This document shows, piece by piece, positions 1 to 9,845 of a stretch of 64,000 nucleotides of DNA. Below the pieces are notes generated by a model. The model was not told the DNA's origin. It searched no databases and worked only from the letters and a program-made list of their open reading frames with translations. Where the stretch lies: contig NC_084704.1 of assembly GCF_033807575.1 (NCBI RefSeq), positions 27,939,968 to 28,003,967 of the forward strand, read 5' to 3'. The number at the start of each line of letters is the position of its first letter. The stretch's first letter is position 1. The stretch comes from Cydia pomonella. Taxonomy: Eukaryota > Arthropoda > Insecta > Lepidoptera > Tortricidae. A program made the position numbers and the translations under genes.

Positions 1-112
1 ACTAAACACTAATACTGATATATATATATACACGTCTCAATAAATTATGTGCATCTCACCACAATAGAATATAGCACTATAGTACTTATATATGTAAGTA
101 TGCATTTAAAAA

Positions 113-475
113 AATTCCAGAAACCACACGTTCGCTGGAGAAGGATTCTGCTTCACGACCCAATCCAGTGCGCCCGATACCTCTACTGCGACCTGGGGGC
201 CCGGCCAGCCGACACCGAACCGAGGAAAGGATTCATAGTCATGCTGACGTGAGTTTATGTAACGTAAATGTTCGAAACAACATGTCTGTTGAAGAAGAAA
301 CCTGCTGTACGGTACGATCCAGAGCGTCCGGTACCTGTACTGAGACCAGGGTGCGCGGCCGGCCTACACTGAGCCGAGGAAAGGATTCATAGTTAATGTA
401 ATTATGTCTGAAACAACATATCTGTTGAAGAATAATCCTGCTGAAGAACGTGATTCAATGCGCCCGTTGCTTGTA
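113..475. repeat. GC-rich imperfect tandem repeat, about 2.5-3 units of 135-155 bp
   Basis: Recurring blocks are seen: CCGAGGAAAGGATTCATAGT at 220 and again at 374, and GAAACAACATRTCTGTTGAAG at about 274 and 410. A more diverged first unit starts near 113. The unequal spacing (154 and 136 bp) shows indels between units. The block is much more GC-rich than the DNA around it. The two short ORFs across it change frame between units and look non-coding. It may be a decayed minisatellite or the remains of a repeated exon. Confidence 0.6.
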
Positions 476-862
476 TGCATTGCTTGTGTGCCCAATAAAT
501 CATCGAATTAGAATTGCTGTTTACAAAAATCCAAATGTCTAAACATCCAACTGTACTGTATAATCACATGAAAAATGTAACATAAGTAGTTTTAATTGGG
601 ATTTGTTGATCACAAAACCAATGTGGATGGAGTATCCGGCTCATATCAGCCGTTAAAATAATAAGCTTGTGTTTTTTCGCATTTCTAATTGCGGATTTTC
701 AATGTGTACTAAAAATGTTTTTAAAATATTCAAAAAAAATTGAAATAATGTGTACATTAACTACTTAACAGATTACTTACGGCTTTGTTTACAAAATCTC
801 ATTAGACCCGTCGTTTTCATCGACAAGTTTCAGCTTTTCATCTTATTTTATTCAATTTTCAG

Positions 863-1028
863 ATTAGATCCTTATGCAGAGGATAAGCTTTCTCACGAAG
901 TGTTCGCGAAAGCTTACGAGTCAGGCAAGTTAAACAGCGACGCGGAATATTGCAAGAAGAAATACTACATGTGTCCTTTCGACGCGGGGTTCCTCTTCGA
1001 GATAATACAATACCTGCTTAAAACTTAA
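863..1028 (+). CDS. Candidate terminal coding exon, protein not recognised (partial gene)
   Basis: A pyrimidine-rich tract ending in TTCAATTTTCAG (851-862) is followed by an open frame of about 54 codons that begins LDPYAEDKLSHEVFAKAYES and ends FEIIQYLLKT, with TAA at 1026-1028. The first exon base completes a codon split by the intron. Composition is protein-like: acidic and lysine-rich, with CKKKYYMCPFD in the middle and a hydrophobic C-terminus. GC content rises inside the exon and falls sharply after the stop. An AATAAA-type signal lies near 1203. I know no family match, so no function is given. The upstream exons would lie left of the window or in the first 850 bases, where I see none. 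The same frame is open to a Met at 750, but that stretch is AT-rich and reads as intron. Confidence is moderate that it is coding and low on everything else. Confidence 0.5.
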
Positions 1029-1245
1029 GCAAAGTATATTGAAGTCAATATTATGCTAAGCCTTACCTCCTCTATGACCTCAATTTTAAGAATATGGTCT
1101 GGATTTGATGCACCTGTCACTCATATTTTTAAAATTATAAACTGTGGATTGTAATCTATTGTATTGAGTACATCAAAATGTCCTCTACTTAGAAAAATAC
1201 ATAATAAAAAAAAAACAGTCGTTCCCGGCGCGTCACTTGTTGGTA

Positions 1246-1352
1246 TAAGGTAGGGTTTCTGCTCGAGAATTCTCGAGGCGAGAAATCTCGAGAAATTTAG
1301 CCTTCAGCGAGGCGGGAAAAAAAGCTCAGTGCCTCGAGAACTCGAGAAATAA
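1246..1352 (-). repeat. CTCGAG-rich repeat, inverted copy
   Basis: Five CTCGAG sites lie within about 90 bases, separated by AAAT/AATT runs, and the block starts TAGGGTTTCT. It is in opposite orientation to the related pair at 2251-2735, which ends AGAAACCCTAGTATAAG. Together they could be the arms of an inverted-repeat element of about 1.2 kb. No open frame in the enclosed DNA looks like a transposase. Confidence 0.55.
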
Positions 1353-2250
1353 ATCTCTTGTGATAAGTAAAAAGAATAATACGTGATATGTCTATAGTGT
1401 ATTTGATGGGGTGGTTAAATAAATGTAAACAATGGTTTTTTTTTTACATTTTCAGGTCCTTACTTAAAACATTTATTAGTTGACTAACCAAATAAAAAAA
1501 ACTACCTTGATCCGTCCCCTATCGTGCTGGCTTCAACAGATTTTCGTGTTTTGAAACTTTTGAAGTACTACCCTCAAATGTTCAGAAATTCGTCTCGTTT
1601 TAGATTCTTTACAGTATTTCGTTTTTTTATGAAACTAAAAAAAAACAATCTTGACATGTCTTTTTTATTAAAAAACGCTTTGATGAAATTAGTAAATATT
1701 ACTTATGAAAGCAAAATAATGTATTTACATTATTTCATATGTGATTTATAATTGTTACATTTTTGCCGTGACTTATTTTTCAAAAGTATTTTTCTATAAA
1801 AAAGACACGTCAAATTCGCTTATCTTTTTCTAATGCTAAAAAAACTAATCATAGGGCCATGTAATACCAAATATTACAAAACTAAATTGCTATCGATAAA
1901 TGAAATCATCTCGATTCATATTAGCAAAATAGAACAATTTTAGGACCTTCATTGTTAAGAGTAAATTAATATTACGTCGTAAAACTTCTGTAAGTTTGTC
2001 ACATCGAGTTAAATTAATTGACTTGAATATTCTTGACTGAAAATACCTACCATAATGTCGGTTGTTTACATTTTGTTAAATACCTAAAGAAATACACTAT
2101 AGTATATCACATCGCCGGCGCGCACGTTTGCACCTATAGCTTTTTTTGTTTGTTGTTGAATTTTTAATTATGAAGTGCAATTTATGGTAACTAAACATTA
2201 ACCAATTGTTTGATTATTGATCTCAAACGACTCCTATAAGTTTGATTTGT
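1353..2250. other. AT-rich DNA between CTCGAG repeats, no gene seen
   Basis: The stretch has long A and T runs and a short AT-rich ORF (1524-1751) of biased Leu/Phe/Lys composition that I regard as chance. No repeat family was recognised. Confidence 0.5.
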
Positions 2251-2735
2251 AATAAAGCAAAAAAATATATAACATGGTGTATTTTGAAACTTTCAAAATT
2301 TTTCGAGATACTCGAGAAACTCGAAATACTCAAGAAACTCGAGAAAATCGAAAAATCCTGGTCGAGAATTCCCGTGTCTCGAGAAATCAAAAAGGCCCAG
2401 AAACCAGAAACCCTAGTATAAGGGCGCATGAAAAATAACAAATCATAAAAATATTAAATGCATACAGAGCATTTCTAAAAAGGCCATTTTAAAAATAAAG
2501 CAATATATATATATATATATATATAAAATGGAGTATTTTGAAACTTTCAAAATTTCTAGAAATACTCGAGAAACTCGAGTAATCCTGGTCGAGAATTCCC
2601 GTGCCTCGAGAAATCAAAAAGGTCGAGAAACCAGAAACCCTAGTATAAGGGCGCATGAAAAATAACAAATCATAAAATAATAAATGCATACAGAGCATTT
2701 CTAAGAAGGCCATTTTTAAAATAATTTTACTTATA
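2251..2735. repeat. Tandem duplication of a ~243-bp CTCGAG-rich unit
   Basis: Unit 1 begins AATAAAGCAA at 2251 and unit 2 begins with the same bases at 2494. Each runs through TATTTTGAAACTTTCAAAATTT, a CTCGAG cluster, GAATTCCCGTG and AACCCTAGTATAAGGGCGC to AGCATTTCTAARAAGGCCATTTT. By eye the units are about 90% alike. Unit 2 carries a (TA)n expansion near its start and lacks a stretch of the CTCGAG run. Confidence 0.8.
2502..2525. repeat. (TA)n microsatellite
   Basis: About twelve TA dinucleotides in the second unit of the tandem duplication. The first unit has only a short AT run at the same place, so it expanded after duplication. Confidence 0.85.
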
Positions 2736-3173
2736 AGTACTGAATTCGCAAGAAAAGCCATTGTGGTAGCCTCATGATTACCTTATATTATATTAATTAA
2801 TTTAAATTAATAATTGTTCCGTGCTGGGTAAAGAAGTACATTGTTTTGCTATTATTCTGCTATATAATGTTAATGTACGGAGCGGAAATCCGTGCCGATC
2901 ACCAAACTATTGATGAAATGGGCTCAAAGGTCTATAAATAAGACTTGATTCAATTTTAGAGAACTCTGCTCAACATTAGGCCTGGAGGTATTATTAAAAT
3001 AACTCAGTTATACTAAATCTTTAAGACCTAATAAGTCTCAGAGACTTATAGGACTAATTTGACTCAAGCCGTTTTAAAAAGTAGTATGTATTGTATATTA
3101 TTCAAGTAACTTTTTCCTTAGGCTAAAACCTACATTAGTCTCAAAAATACTGAGCGTTATGATTTTACTGTTA

Positions 3174-3600
3174 TAGTTGTTAGCTTTGTAGCTGGCCCTT
3201 ATCGGCTTATCCTTTGTCTATTGTTAACTAAAATCGCGCGTGCCACTACCTGCAAAAAAAGGGTCGTATAATTCTTATTGGCACCTGAGCGTGGGCTAGT
3301 CTACCGCTCAAAAAACCAGTGTAGGTGCGCTCTCCGATAACGCTCCTTTGTTAAGCATATCGAGGACACATTTTAGACTGGATCGGTAGTGTTCGACTCG
3401 CCGGCACTCAGTAACCGTAAAGGGACTACACAAGAAGTCACAAATTATTTTTCCATTTGTTCATATTGAATCTTATTTCAGTTACCATAGGAGTTCTAAT
3501 TAAATAACCGCTTAAAGTTATCCGCCCCTTTTTTTGCAGGTAAGTAGTAACAATAGACAAAGGATAAGCCGTCGGGGGCCAGCTACAAAACTAACAACTA
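3174..3600. mobile_element. MITE with ~75-bp terminal inverted repeats and TA target duplication
   Basis: The left end TAGTTGTTAGCTTTGTAGCTGG is mirrored at the right by CCAGCTACAAAACTAACAACTA. Complementarity continues for about 75 bases through CTTATCCTTTGTCTATTGTTA and a poly-A/poly-T tract next to CCTGC. TA flanks both ends (3172-3173, 3601-3602), as expected for a Tc1/mariner-type insertion. It has no coding capacity. It sits in DNA rich in AAGACTTA and GACTTATAAG-type motifs on both sides. Confidence 0.85.
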
Positions 3601-3609
3601 TACCTACTA

Positions 3610-4380
3610 AATGCAAGTAATGGCAATTGCCTTTACTGGCTTTGGTAAACTACGTAAAATCTTCTCTTAGACTTAAAGTCTTTAGTTTTGTTCTTATGAC
3701 TCAAGACTTAAAGATTAAAAGACTAGTCGTGAGGTGTTAAAAATTAAGTTGAGTCTTCCTAATAGCACTTATAAGACTAAGACTCTTTCACTATCACCAT
3801 GCCATCAACATCTCCAGCATCTCTAAGGATGCCTCGAAGAGTGTCAAAACACGTGATGAGTTTTGTATTGATTTGACGGAATTTAATTACGATACAGGTT
3901 TTAGAGCAATTTACCATGCACAATAGTCGCCCACTATTCATTTACACGTTATATCCACTTATGACAATTATGACACAACGTTTGAAGTCAGTACATGTGT
4001 TATTAAAATTGAAAATCCTTTGATTTTAATCCTGACACATAAAATGTGGAAGCATAAAACAATACAATATAGAATTAATATAATAATATGCGATATGTGA
4101 AAATGTTATAAAACCATAAACCTTTTAATTTTATATATTATATTCAGTAATAATAAGTATTGAATTTAGTTGCATTGGCCGAAGGAGAGTAGGTACGACC
4201 CAAGCATACGCGTTCCAGCATTTTTCTCTACCACAATGCTGTCAAAGAGTTCATCAACGAAATTAACGTGCAGACGGCTAAAACTGAAACTCATGCACAG
4301 TGTCGTTATTTTGTTGGATTCCATTATTCACACGCAACAACTCGTGTACAAATTTAATGTTTAAATTTTCATGTCAAACG
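3610..4380. other. No gene recognised
   Basis: From about 3650 to 3790 there is a run of overlapping ACTTA, GACTTA and AAGACT words, matched by similar words at 2990-3150 left of the MITE. This suggests one repeat split by the MITE. The rest is anonymous AT-rich sequence. Confidence 0.4.
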
Positions 4381-4487
4381 AACGACAATATTATTAACAC
4401 AATAAAATCGCCTCCGGCCATATAAGCCGCAGACCGGTAGACTACGTCTTCCGACGATATGATATGATATGATAAAAGATGCCTCGA

Positions 4488-4655
4488 TCTTACTTTCCAC
4501 GCGGCCGCGGTAGGTCTAAGAAACGCTGGCTAGACGTCCTAATAGAGTAAATGGTAAATGGAGAACGTAAGGATTTCGAAGACCAGACAAAGTAGAGAAG
4601 ATTGAATACGAAAGAGGACCCTGGCGCTAGGCCGGTTGAAAAAGAAGAAGATTAA
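4488..4655 (+). pseudogene. RTE-like LINE remnant: C-terminal tail of the pol ORF
   Basis: The frame reads RGRGRSKKRWLDVLIE, stop, MVNGERKDFEDQTK, stop, RRLNTKEDPGARP. It resembles the 'GRP.KRW.D.....D......A.DR.KWR......DP' tail common at the C-terminus of RTE-type endonuclease/reverse transcriptases. Two in-frame stops show it is dead. No catalytic domain remains. Assignment rests on the motif pattern only. Confidence 0.7.
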
Positions 4656-4778
4656 TACAATAAAATAATTATAAGACAATACTTACCGAAATCAATAAGT
4701 ATTTCTTTAAATTGTCTGCTTTGAAATTGTGCTCCATGTCTATGTCTATGCGTTATTCATGAACGTCTGTCAAATTTA

Positions 4779-4905
4779 ACAATAAATAAATATTATAGCA
4801 CATTATTACACAAATTGCCTAAGTTCCACAGTAAACTCAATAAGGCTTGTGTTGAGGGTACTTAGACAACGATATATAAATACTGAAATACATAGACATA
4901 ACATT
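4779..4905 (-). mobile_element. SINE family 1, 3' fragment
   Basis: It matches the reverse complement of the 3' half of the SINEs at 38474, 51157 and 63500 (AATATTATAGCACATTATTACACAAATTG, CAATAAGGCTTGTGTTGAGGGTAC, ACAACGATATATAA). The tRNA-like head is missing. Confidence 0.8.
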
Positions 4906-4999
4906 GTAACATAACATAGGCTTTGTACAGGTTGTAATTAATGTAAGATGATGAAGTTTTTATAGTAGGTAAATTCAATAATTTTTGTTTTAATTTTAA

Positions 5000-5140
5000 A
5001 GGCCAATTGCGCCATCCAGCGCCAGCGTTAGCCACTAGCTCGGGGTTAACCAGTTAAGCCCGGAGTTACCAGTATCATTTAATCCTGTGTTAATGGTTAA
5101 CTCTGAGTTAGTGGCTTACCCTGGATGGTGCAAGTGGCCC
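5000..5140. mobile_element. Palindromic MITE, GGGCCACTTGCACC family, TAA target duplication
   Basis: The two halves are inverted copies of CCATCCAG..TAGCCACTA.CTC.GRGTTAACC. TAA flanks both sides (4997-4999, 5141-5143), suggesting a PIF/Harbinger-type insertion. A second, more diverged copy is at 59554-59670. Confidence 0.8.
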
Positions 5141-5451
5141 TAAGAGACGTTTAAAAATTCTTCGTGTTAAAAAATACCTAGTGAATCGGGTAGTCACATC
5201 ACGTTAAATTAAAAACTATTACTTTCTTACGGACTTTCTTAGGACAGTATCCGATATTGGGATTATACCGACTAAGTATTTTCAAATTAGAAAGAAGTCG
5301 TATTTTAAAATATGGCCCTGTTTTTTGTGCCGAAACCTGGGGGTGATTCCGAAAAACTGTAATTATGATATATAGAGTACAGTAAGCTGCAGATATAACT
5401 GGTCCCTTCCCCCTGCAAACAAGTTTATATGCAGGGGAGTCAGTTACATGG

Positions 5452-5985
5452 AGTAATTTTAAAATACTTGGACGCACCAAAAGCCGTGACCGTCAATTTC
5501 GCTCTACTGGCAATCTCTCTCTTTCTATCCCCACTCATAGAACAAGCTTCATGTCTAACTCTTACGCCATCCAGGCAGCACGTCTCTGGAACGGTCTTCC
5601 CCCTAACATTAGAAAAGCTCCCAACAAGTTTGCTTTCAAAAAATCTTTGCGTGATTTATTTGCTGACAGTTTAAAGATCAATTAAGTATCAGTCTCACGA
5701 ATCGGTTATGTATATTATGTATATATATGTATATATATATTTATTTATTTATGTAATGTATGTATGTGTCTTTATGTATTTAAGTAGTTTATAATTAATT
5801 TATGTGTATTAGGACTCTAATTCTTTCAATTACAATTTCTTTTAGTTTTAAACGCGCCGCCTACAATCTTTTCTGCTTTGCCCTAAGGTTGACTGGTAGA
5901 GAATGCCTCATGGCATTAAGTTCGCCTTTTGTACATTAAGTTTGTCTTTTGTGCAATAAAGTTTTAAATAATAATAATAAAAGCA
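5452..5985 (+). pseudogene. CR1/Jockey-like LINE, 5'-truncated C-terminus and 3' UTR
   Basis: From about 5455 an open frame reads LGRTKSRDRQFRSTGNLSLS, then YAIQAARLWNGLPPNIRKAP, then FKKSLRDLFADSLKIN, with TAA at 5683-5685. The 'ARLWN.LP..IR......FK..L...' pattern is typical of the end of CR1/Jockey-like reverse transcriptase ORFs. A 3' UTR of about 270 bp follows, with a TATATG/TTTATTTA tract and a terminal (AAT)n run near 5965-5985. All catalytic domains are missing. The preserved frame suggests moderate age. Confidence 0.75.
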
Positions 5986-5989
5986 CTTG

Positions 5990-6780
5990 GCTTAGTTTTA
6001 TTACAGCATACTACATATATATGTAGTTATAGATCGCTTGCGAGCAACAGAAAACGGGACGGCAATGAGAGATGACACGAATATGGCACGATAAAGATCT
6101 TGCATCTAAAATTGCCCATTGGCACACACAATATTCGCATTGATACACTTATCAATATTTTTTTCAGATTTTTTAAATAACCGCGTTTACGGAAAAATCC
6201 CAATGCACTTTTATTATGTTTTTATCATCTAAAAAGTCGCTTTACATTAGATTAATGAGTAGGTTTCATCGCACATACATTTCACGTTACCTTTATCTTT
6301 ATTTACTTGCAATGAAAGTTTTTGGTGTATTGATTGACACTGAATTATTTGGGTATTTAAACACATTAGTGAAAAGGTAACATGGAATTATGTTGTAATG
6401 CAACATAAACTCGAAATAATATGCCAAAACTTCTCTCATAATATATTTATATGTATAATTAGTTATAAGTAGATATTAAGGGAAAACTATTCGTTCATAC
6501 ACGTTCATGTTTAATTATGTTATCTTTTTGTACCTTAGACTGTTGTCACTTATTGTAAGTTTTTGTGTCGTATTTCAGTGTATTTGTATGTCAATACTCA
6601 TACTCATTCATTAATATACATATGTAAATTCTAGTCCAATAAAAAACTTTTTATTTTTTTATTTACCAAAGTTTAGTTCCCATCTCGAAATCCATAAAAT
6701 CAAATTGAAATATCCAACGGAAGCCTCGTAACATAATCACGTAACGTTAACAAGTAGCGCTTTATTTTTCTCAGAAGTTT
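5990..6780. other. No gene or repeat recognised
   Basis: AT-rich sequence with no coding-like frame and no inverted repeat that I could see. Confidence 0.4.
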
Positions 6781-6814
6781 GAACATTAACTCTACCGTTC
6801 TTCGTATCCAAATA

Positions 6815-6950
6815 CAAAAACTGGCCAAGTGCGAGACGGACTCGCGCCCCAAGGCTTCCGTAAAGAACTATTTTTAGTATTTTTTTTTTGTGTATATTGA
6901 AAAAAATACTGAAAATGGTAAGGTTACCAGAGTTCAACGAGCATGTTATA
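6815..6950 (+). repeat. Family G fragment (head)
   Basis: Contains CTGGCCAAGTGCGAGACGGA followed by CTCGCGCCCCAAGGCTTCCGTA. This is a diverged copy of the GGCCAAGTGCGAGTCGGACT...GGTTCCGTA head seen intact at 43513. The tail is absent. Confidence 0.65.
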
Positions 6951-7024
6951 CCTCTAGAGTTGCAGGCGACGGTGACCGCATACCATTAGGCAGGCCCTAA
7001 GCTTTGCCACTGACGTAGTATATA

Positions 7025-7145
7025 TACAAGGTGGGCAAAAACTATGTGCATTCCCGTTGCCAGGGAGGTTTTGGGCTTATACTGCGCAACTTTTATCATG
7101 GGACCAACCCCGAAATCGCGAAAAAAATTTCTGGCTGTTTAGTTT
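7025..7145. mobile_element. Left terminal inverted repeat of a TIR element split by a LINE
   Basis: It reads TACAAGGTGGGCAAAAACTA and continues to ACCCCGAAATCGCGAAAAAA. This is the inverted copy of 9030-9146, about 110 bases with few mismatches. TA flanks the outer ends (7023-7024 and 9147-9148), so a Tc1/mariner-like, probably non-autonomous element is likely. Confidence 0.8.
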
Positions 7146-7169
7146 AGTTTTCATATTGCCAACCTCTTC

Positions 7170-8663
7170 ATGAACCACTTTAAAGTGGACCCTCTGGCGG
7201 CAGATGGGAGTGAGCCGGTGTTCGGAGCTGGGTGTCGTGTGCGTGGTGATCCAGTCAAAATAACACCAGCAGAAGTTTCAAAGGTAATTCGTAATATGAA
7301 AAGAGGAAAATCACCTGGACACGACGGCCTTAGCATCGAGCATCTGCAACACGCGGGTGTTCATCTCCCCAGGGTTCTTGCAATGCTGTTCACTTTTTGT
7401 ATTCGTCACAACTGCCTACCGCACGATCTCATGAAAACGATAGTTGTACCCATTATTAAAAATAAAACCGGCGATGCTTCCGACAAGTCCAACTACAGGC
7501 CAATCTCTCTGGCTACTATACTGGCGAAGGTGCTGGATGGTGTGCTTAATACGTACTTAAGCAAACACATACTTTTGCATGACGCACAGTTCGGCTTTCG
7601 ACCTGGGCTGTCAACTGAAACAGCAATACTATGCCTTAAGCACACCGTGCGGTACTATACCGACAGGAATACGCCAGTGTACGCGGTCTTTTTGGACTTG
7701 TCGAAGGCATTTGACCTGGTGTCATACAATGTGCTCTGGAAGAAGCTGAGCAACGACACAAGTCTGCCGGCTGAAATAATAGAGACCTTTAAATATTGGT
7801 ACGATAACCAAACTAACGTGGTGCGATGGGCAGGGGACTATTGGCAGGTTTACAAGATGAAGTGTGGAGTGAGGCAGGGGGGGCTCACATCACCCACGCT
7901 ATTCAATGCTTATGTAAATGGGCTGATTGAGGAGCTCAGCAGTGCCGGTGTGGGTTGCTCGGTGGACGGCTGTTGCGTCAATAGTATCAGCTATGCCGAC
8001 GACATGGTACTGCTGAGCCCCTCAATCGATGCACTCCAGACAATGTTGTCCATCTGTGAAAGGTTCGCCGTGACTCATGGACTCAAATATAACGTAAAAA
8101 AGAGTGAAATATTAATTTTCCAATCCGGTACAAAAACTTACCCCATTCCGCCTATAATTCTCGGCGGTTTTCCTCTTAAACAAGTTACAAGTTTTAAATA
8201 TTTGGGTCACTGGGTCACGGATACCCTAAAAGACGACGTCGATCTAGAAAGGGAACGCAGAGCACTATCGGTCAGGGGTAATATGCTCTCACGCAGGTTT
8301 GCACGCTGTACACGCGAAGTTAAGGTAACTTTGTTTAAATCTTACTGTCAGACGCTGTACACGTGTAGCCTATGGAGTGATTACACCAATAGGACGTTTA
8401 GTGCTCTGCGGGTCCAATACAACAATGCCTTTCGAGGACTGCTGGGGCTGCCCTGGCGCTGCAGCGCGTCGGGCATGTTCGCCGACAGCGGCACGGACGG
8501 CTTCCACGCCGTGCTGCGCAAGCGCGTGGCGTCCCTGTGGGCGCGCGTGCAGGGCAGCCCTAACACTCTATTAAAGGTGGTCGCCGAGAAGATGGACAGT
8601 CCTATGATCACCCACTGGATGTCCATGCATGTGAGACCAAATAATAATTTTAATTTAATTTAA
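7170..8663 (+). CDS. LINE reverse transcriptase, C-terminal 497 codons, open frame
   Basis: Product: the reverse transcriptase part of a non-LTR retrotransposon ORF2, which copies element RNA at the target site. In order: an N-terminal conserved part with KRGKSPGHDGLSIEHL (residues ~45-60); NYRPISLATILAKVLD (~107-122); the palm motif FLDLSKAFDLVSY with its first Asp (~174); GVRQGGLTSPTLFNAYVNGL (~235-254); the catalytic YADD box in SYADDMVLLSP (~274); then a thumb with FKYLGHWV (~345) and a cysteine-poor C-terminal region. The catalytic Asp residues are present and no stop or frameshift interrupts the frame. The family normally has an upstream endonuclease, absent here. The in-frame codons IANLF before Met1 show that the Met is internal and that the real protein started further upstream. 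The last residues are encoded by the start of the TTTAA repeat. Clade was not determined (CR1, I/Daphne-like and relatives are possible). It is GC-richer than the surrounding DNA. Confidence 0.9.
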   Translation: MNHFKVDPLAADGSEPVFGAGCRVRGDPVKITPAEVSKVIRNMKRGKSPGHDGLSIEHLQHAGVHLPRVLAMLFTFCIRHNCLPHDLMKTIVVPIIKNKTGDASDKSNYRPISLATILAKVLDGVLNTYLSKHILLHDAQFGFRPGLSTETAILCLKHTVRYYTDRNTPVYAVFLDLSKAFDLVSYNVLWKKLSNDTSLPAEIIETFKYWYDNQTNVVRWAGDYWQVYKMKCGVRQGGLTSPTLFNAYVNGLIEELSSAGVGCSVDGCCVNSISYADDMVLLSPSIDALQTMLSICERFAVTHGLKYNVKKSEILIFQSGTKTYPIPPIILGGFPLKQVTSFKYLGHWVTDTLKDDVDLERERRALSVRGNMLSRRFARCTREVKVTLFKSYCQTLYTCSLWSDYTNRTFSALRVQYNNAFRGLLGLPWRCSASGMFADSGTDGFHAVLRKRVASLWARVQGSPNTLLKVVAEKMDSPMITHWMSMHVRPNNNFNLI

Positions 8664-8868
8664 TTTAATTTAATTTGATTTAATTTGATTTGATTTGATT
8701 TGATTTGATTTGATTTGATTTGATTTGATTTGATTTGATTTGATTTGATTTGATTTGATTTGATTTGATTTGATTTGATTTGATTTAATTTAATTTTAAT
8801 TTAATTTAATTTAATTTATTTTAATTTAATTTAATTTAATTTAATTTAATTTAAGTTATTTAATTAAT
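8642..8868. repeat. (TTTGA)n/(TTTAA)n pentanucleotide array
   Basis: About 45 pentamers: TTTAA at both edges and a near-pure TTTGA core. It starts at the end of the reverse transcriptase frame and lies inside the LINE 3' UTR. Confidence 0.95.
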
Positions 8869-8995
8869 TATTTTAATGTAGATTTTATTTATATTAAGTA
8901 AATTATTAGATTATAAATTATTCATTATATTTAAGCAAATCTATGGATAATTATGTCCGAAATAAACGATTTCATTTCATTTCATTTCATTAGCT

Positions 8996-9146
8996 AAAAT
9001 GTATGAACATTTTAGCTGGTCCATTTTCTATAGGAGTGTAAAAAATTTTTTCGCGATTTCGGGGTTGGTCTCATAGTAAAAGTTGCGCAGTATAAGCCCA
9101 AAACCTCCCTCGCAACGGGAATGTACATATTTTTGGCCACCTTGTA
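8996..9146. mobile_element. Right arm of the TIR element interrupted by the LINE
   Basis: The reverse complement of 9030-9146 matches 7025-7140 closely (CTTATACTGCGCAACTTTTA, ACCAACCCCGAAATCGCG). A small perfect hairpin, AGCTAAAATGT / ACATTTTAGCT, lies at about 8993-9018 between the LINE tail and the arm. Confidence 0.8.
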
Positions 9147-9159
9147 TATATACATACAA

Positions 9160-9715
9160 TATATAAGGTAAATAACCACAGCACTTATTGTTGGAGTATA
9201 ACCATATTTTTATTTGGTACCACAACATTTTGTTTACGGATGGATGCAGTCGAGCATAACCTACGCATGACTTGTAAAATATCCGTGCTGAATAATCCTT
9301 TTATGTTCACCTTTTCTTCGTGACGCCTTGTAAAATATGCAATCGGAATATATCCTGGATCGTAGAATATTCATACCATAAATTATATTGGTATACGGAA
9401 TAAACAATCAAATGGCTCAGTGGAGAAAAAAAATAGAAAACTAGGATATATCAAAAATCGACACTGGTTTCCTAGAATAAATTGATCTACCTACATAATT
9501 GTCATAATATACATAATAACACATTCATAATTTGTGGTTTTCCCATATTTTTAACACACTTATATAACTTTACATAATAAGTAAATATAATACTGAGAGA
9601 CAATACAATAATGTCGTGATACCATCAAGCTGAGATCAGATCATCATCAGATGATGATGTAGCCTGAAGGTGGATAGTGTAACTCTTCAGCGGCTAATAG
9701 TAGATGCTTTGTCAT
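9160..9715. other. No gene recognised
   Basis: Anonymous AT-rich sequence. Contains a short ATCATCATCAGATGATGATG palindrome near 9642. Confidence 0.4.
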
Positions 9716-9719
9716 TGGG

Positions 9720-9845
9720 CTCATAATCCTGGGGGCCTACCACGAAAACCGAAATTCGCAAATGCAGGGATCTTTCTCTTTTACTCTCACTAAGACGTAA
9801 TTAGAGTGACAGAAAAAAATGCTCGCAACTGACGAACTTCTAAAC
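9720..9845. repeat. GGGGGCCTACCACGAAAACC dispersed repeat
   Basis: Contains inner inverted arms TCTTTTACTCTCACTAA and TTAGAGTGACAGAAAAAA around AAGACG, and outer words TTCGCAAATG / GCTCGCAACTGACGAA. It looks like a small palindromic element next to the foldback element that follows. Confidence 0.55.

Larger units (their letters stand above)
7150..8992 (+). mobile_element. 5'-truncated non-LTR retrotransposon nested in a TIR element
   Basis: The insertion covers a reverse transcriptase ORF, a pentanucleotide repeat in the 3' UTR, and a 3' tail GAAATAAACGATTTCATTTC ending in a (TTTCA)n run. Such short-repeat tails are usual for non-LTR elements. The endonuclease domain and any first ORF are missing. 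It lies between the inverted arms 7025-7145 and 8996-9146. I could not define a clear target duplication. Confidence 0.8.

Noticed and set aside
1524..1751. 75-codon ORF
   Set aside because: Very AT-rich Leu/Phe/Lys/Asn composition and no conserved motif. Expected by chance in such DNA.
4440..4480. GATATGATATGATATGAT as a functional repeat
   Set aside because: Only three pentamer units. Likely simple slippage next to a LINE tail.
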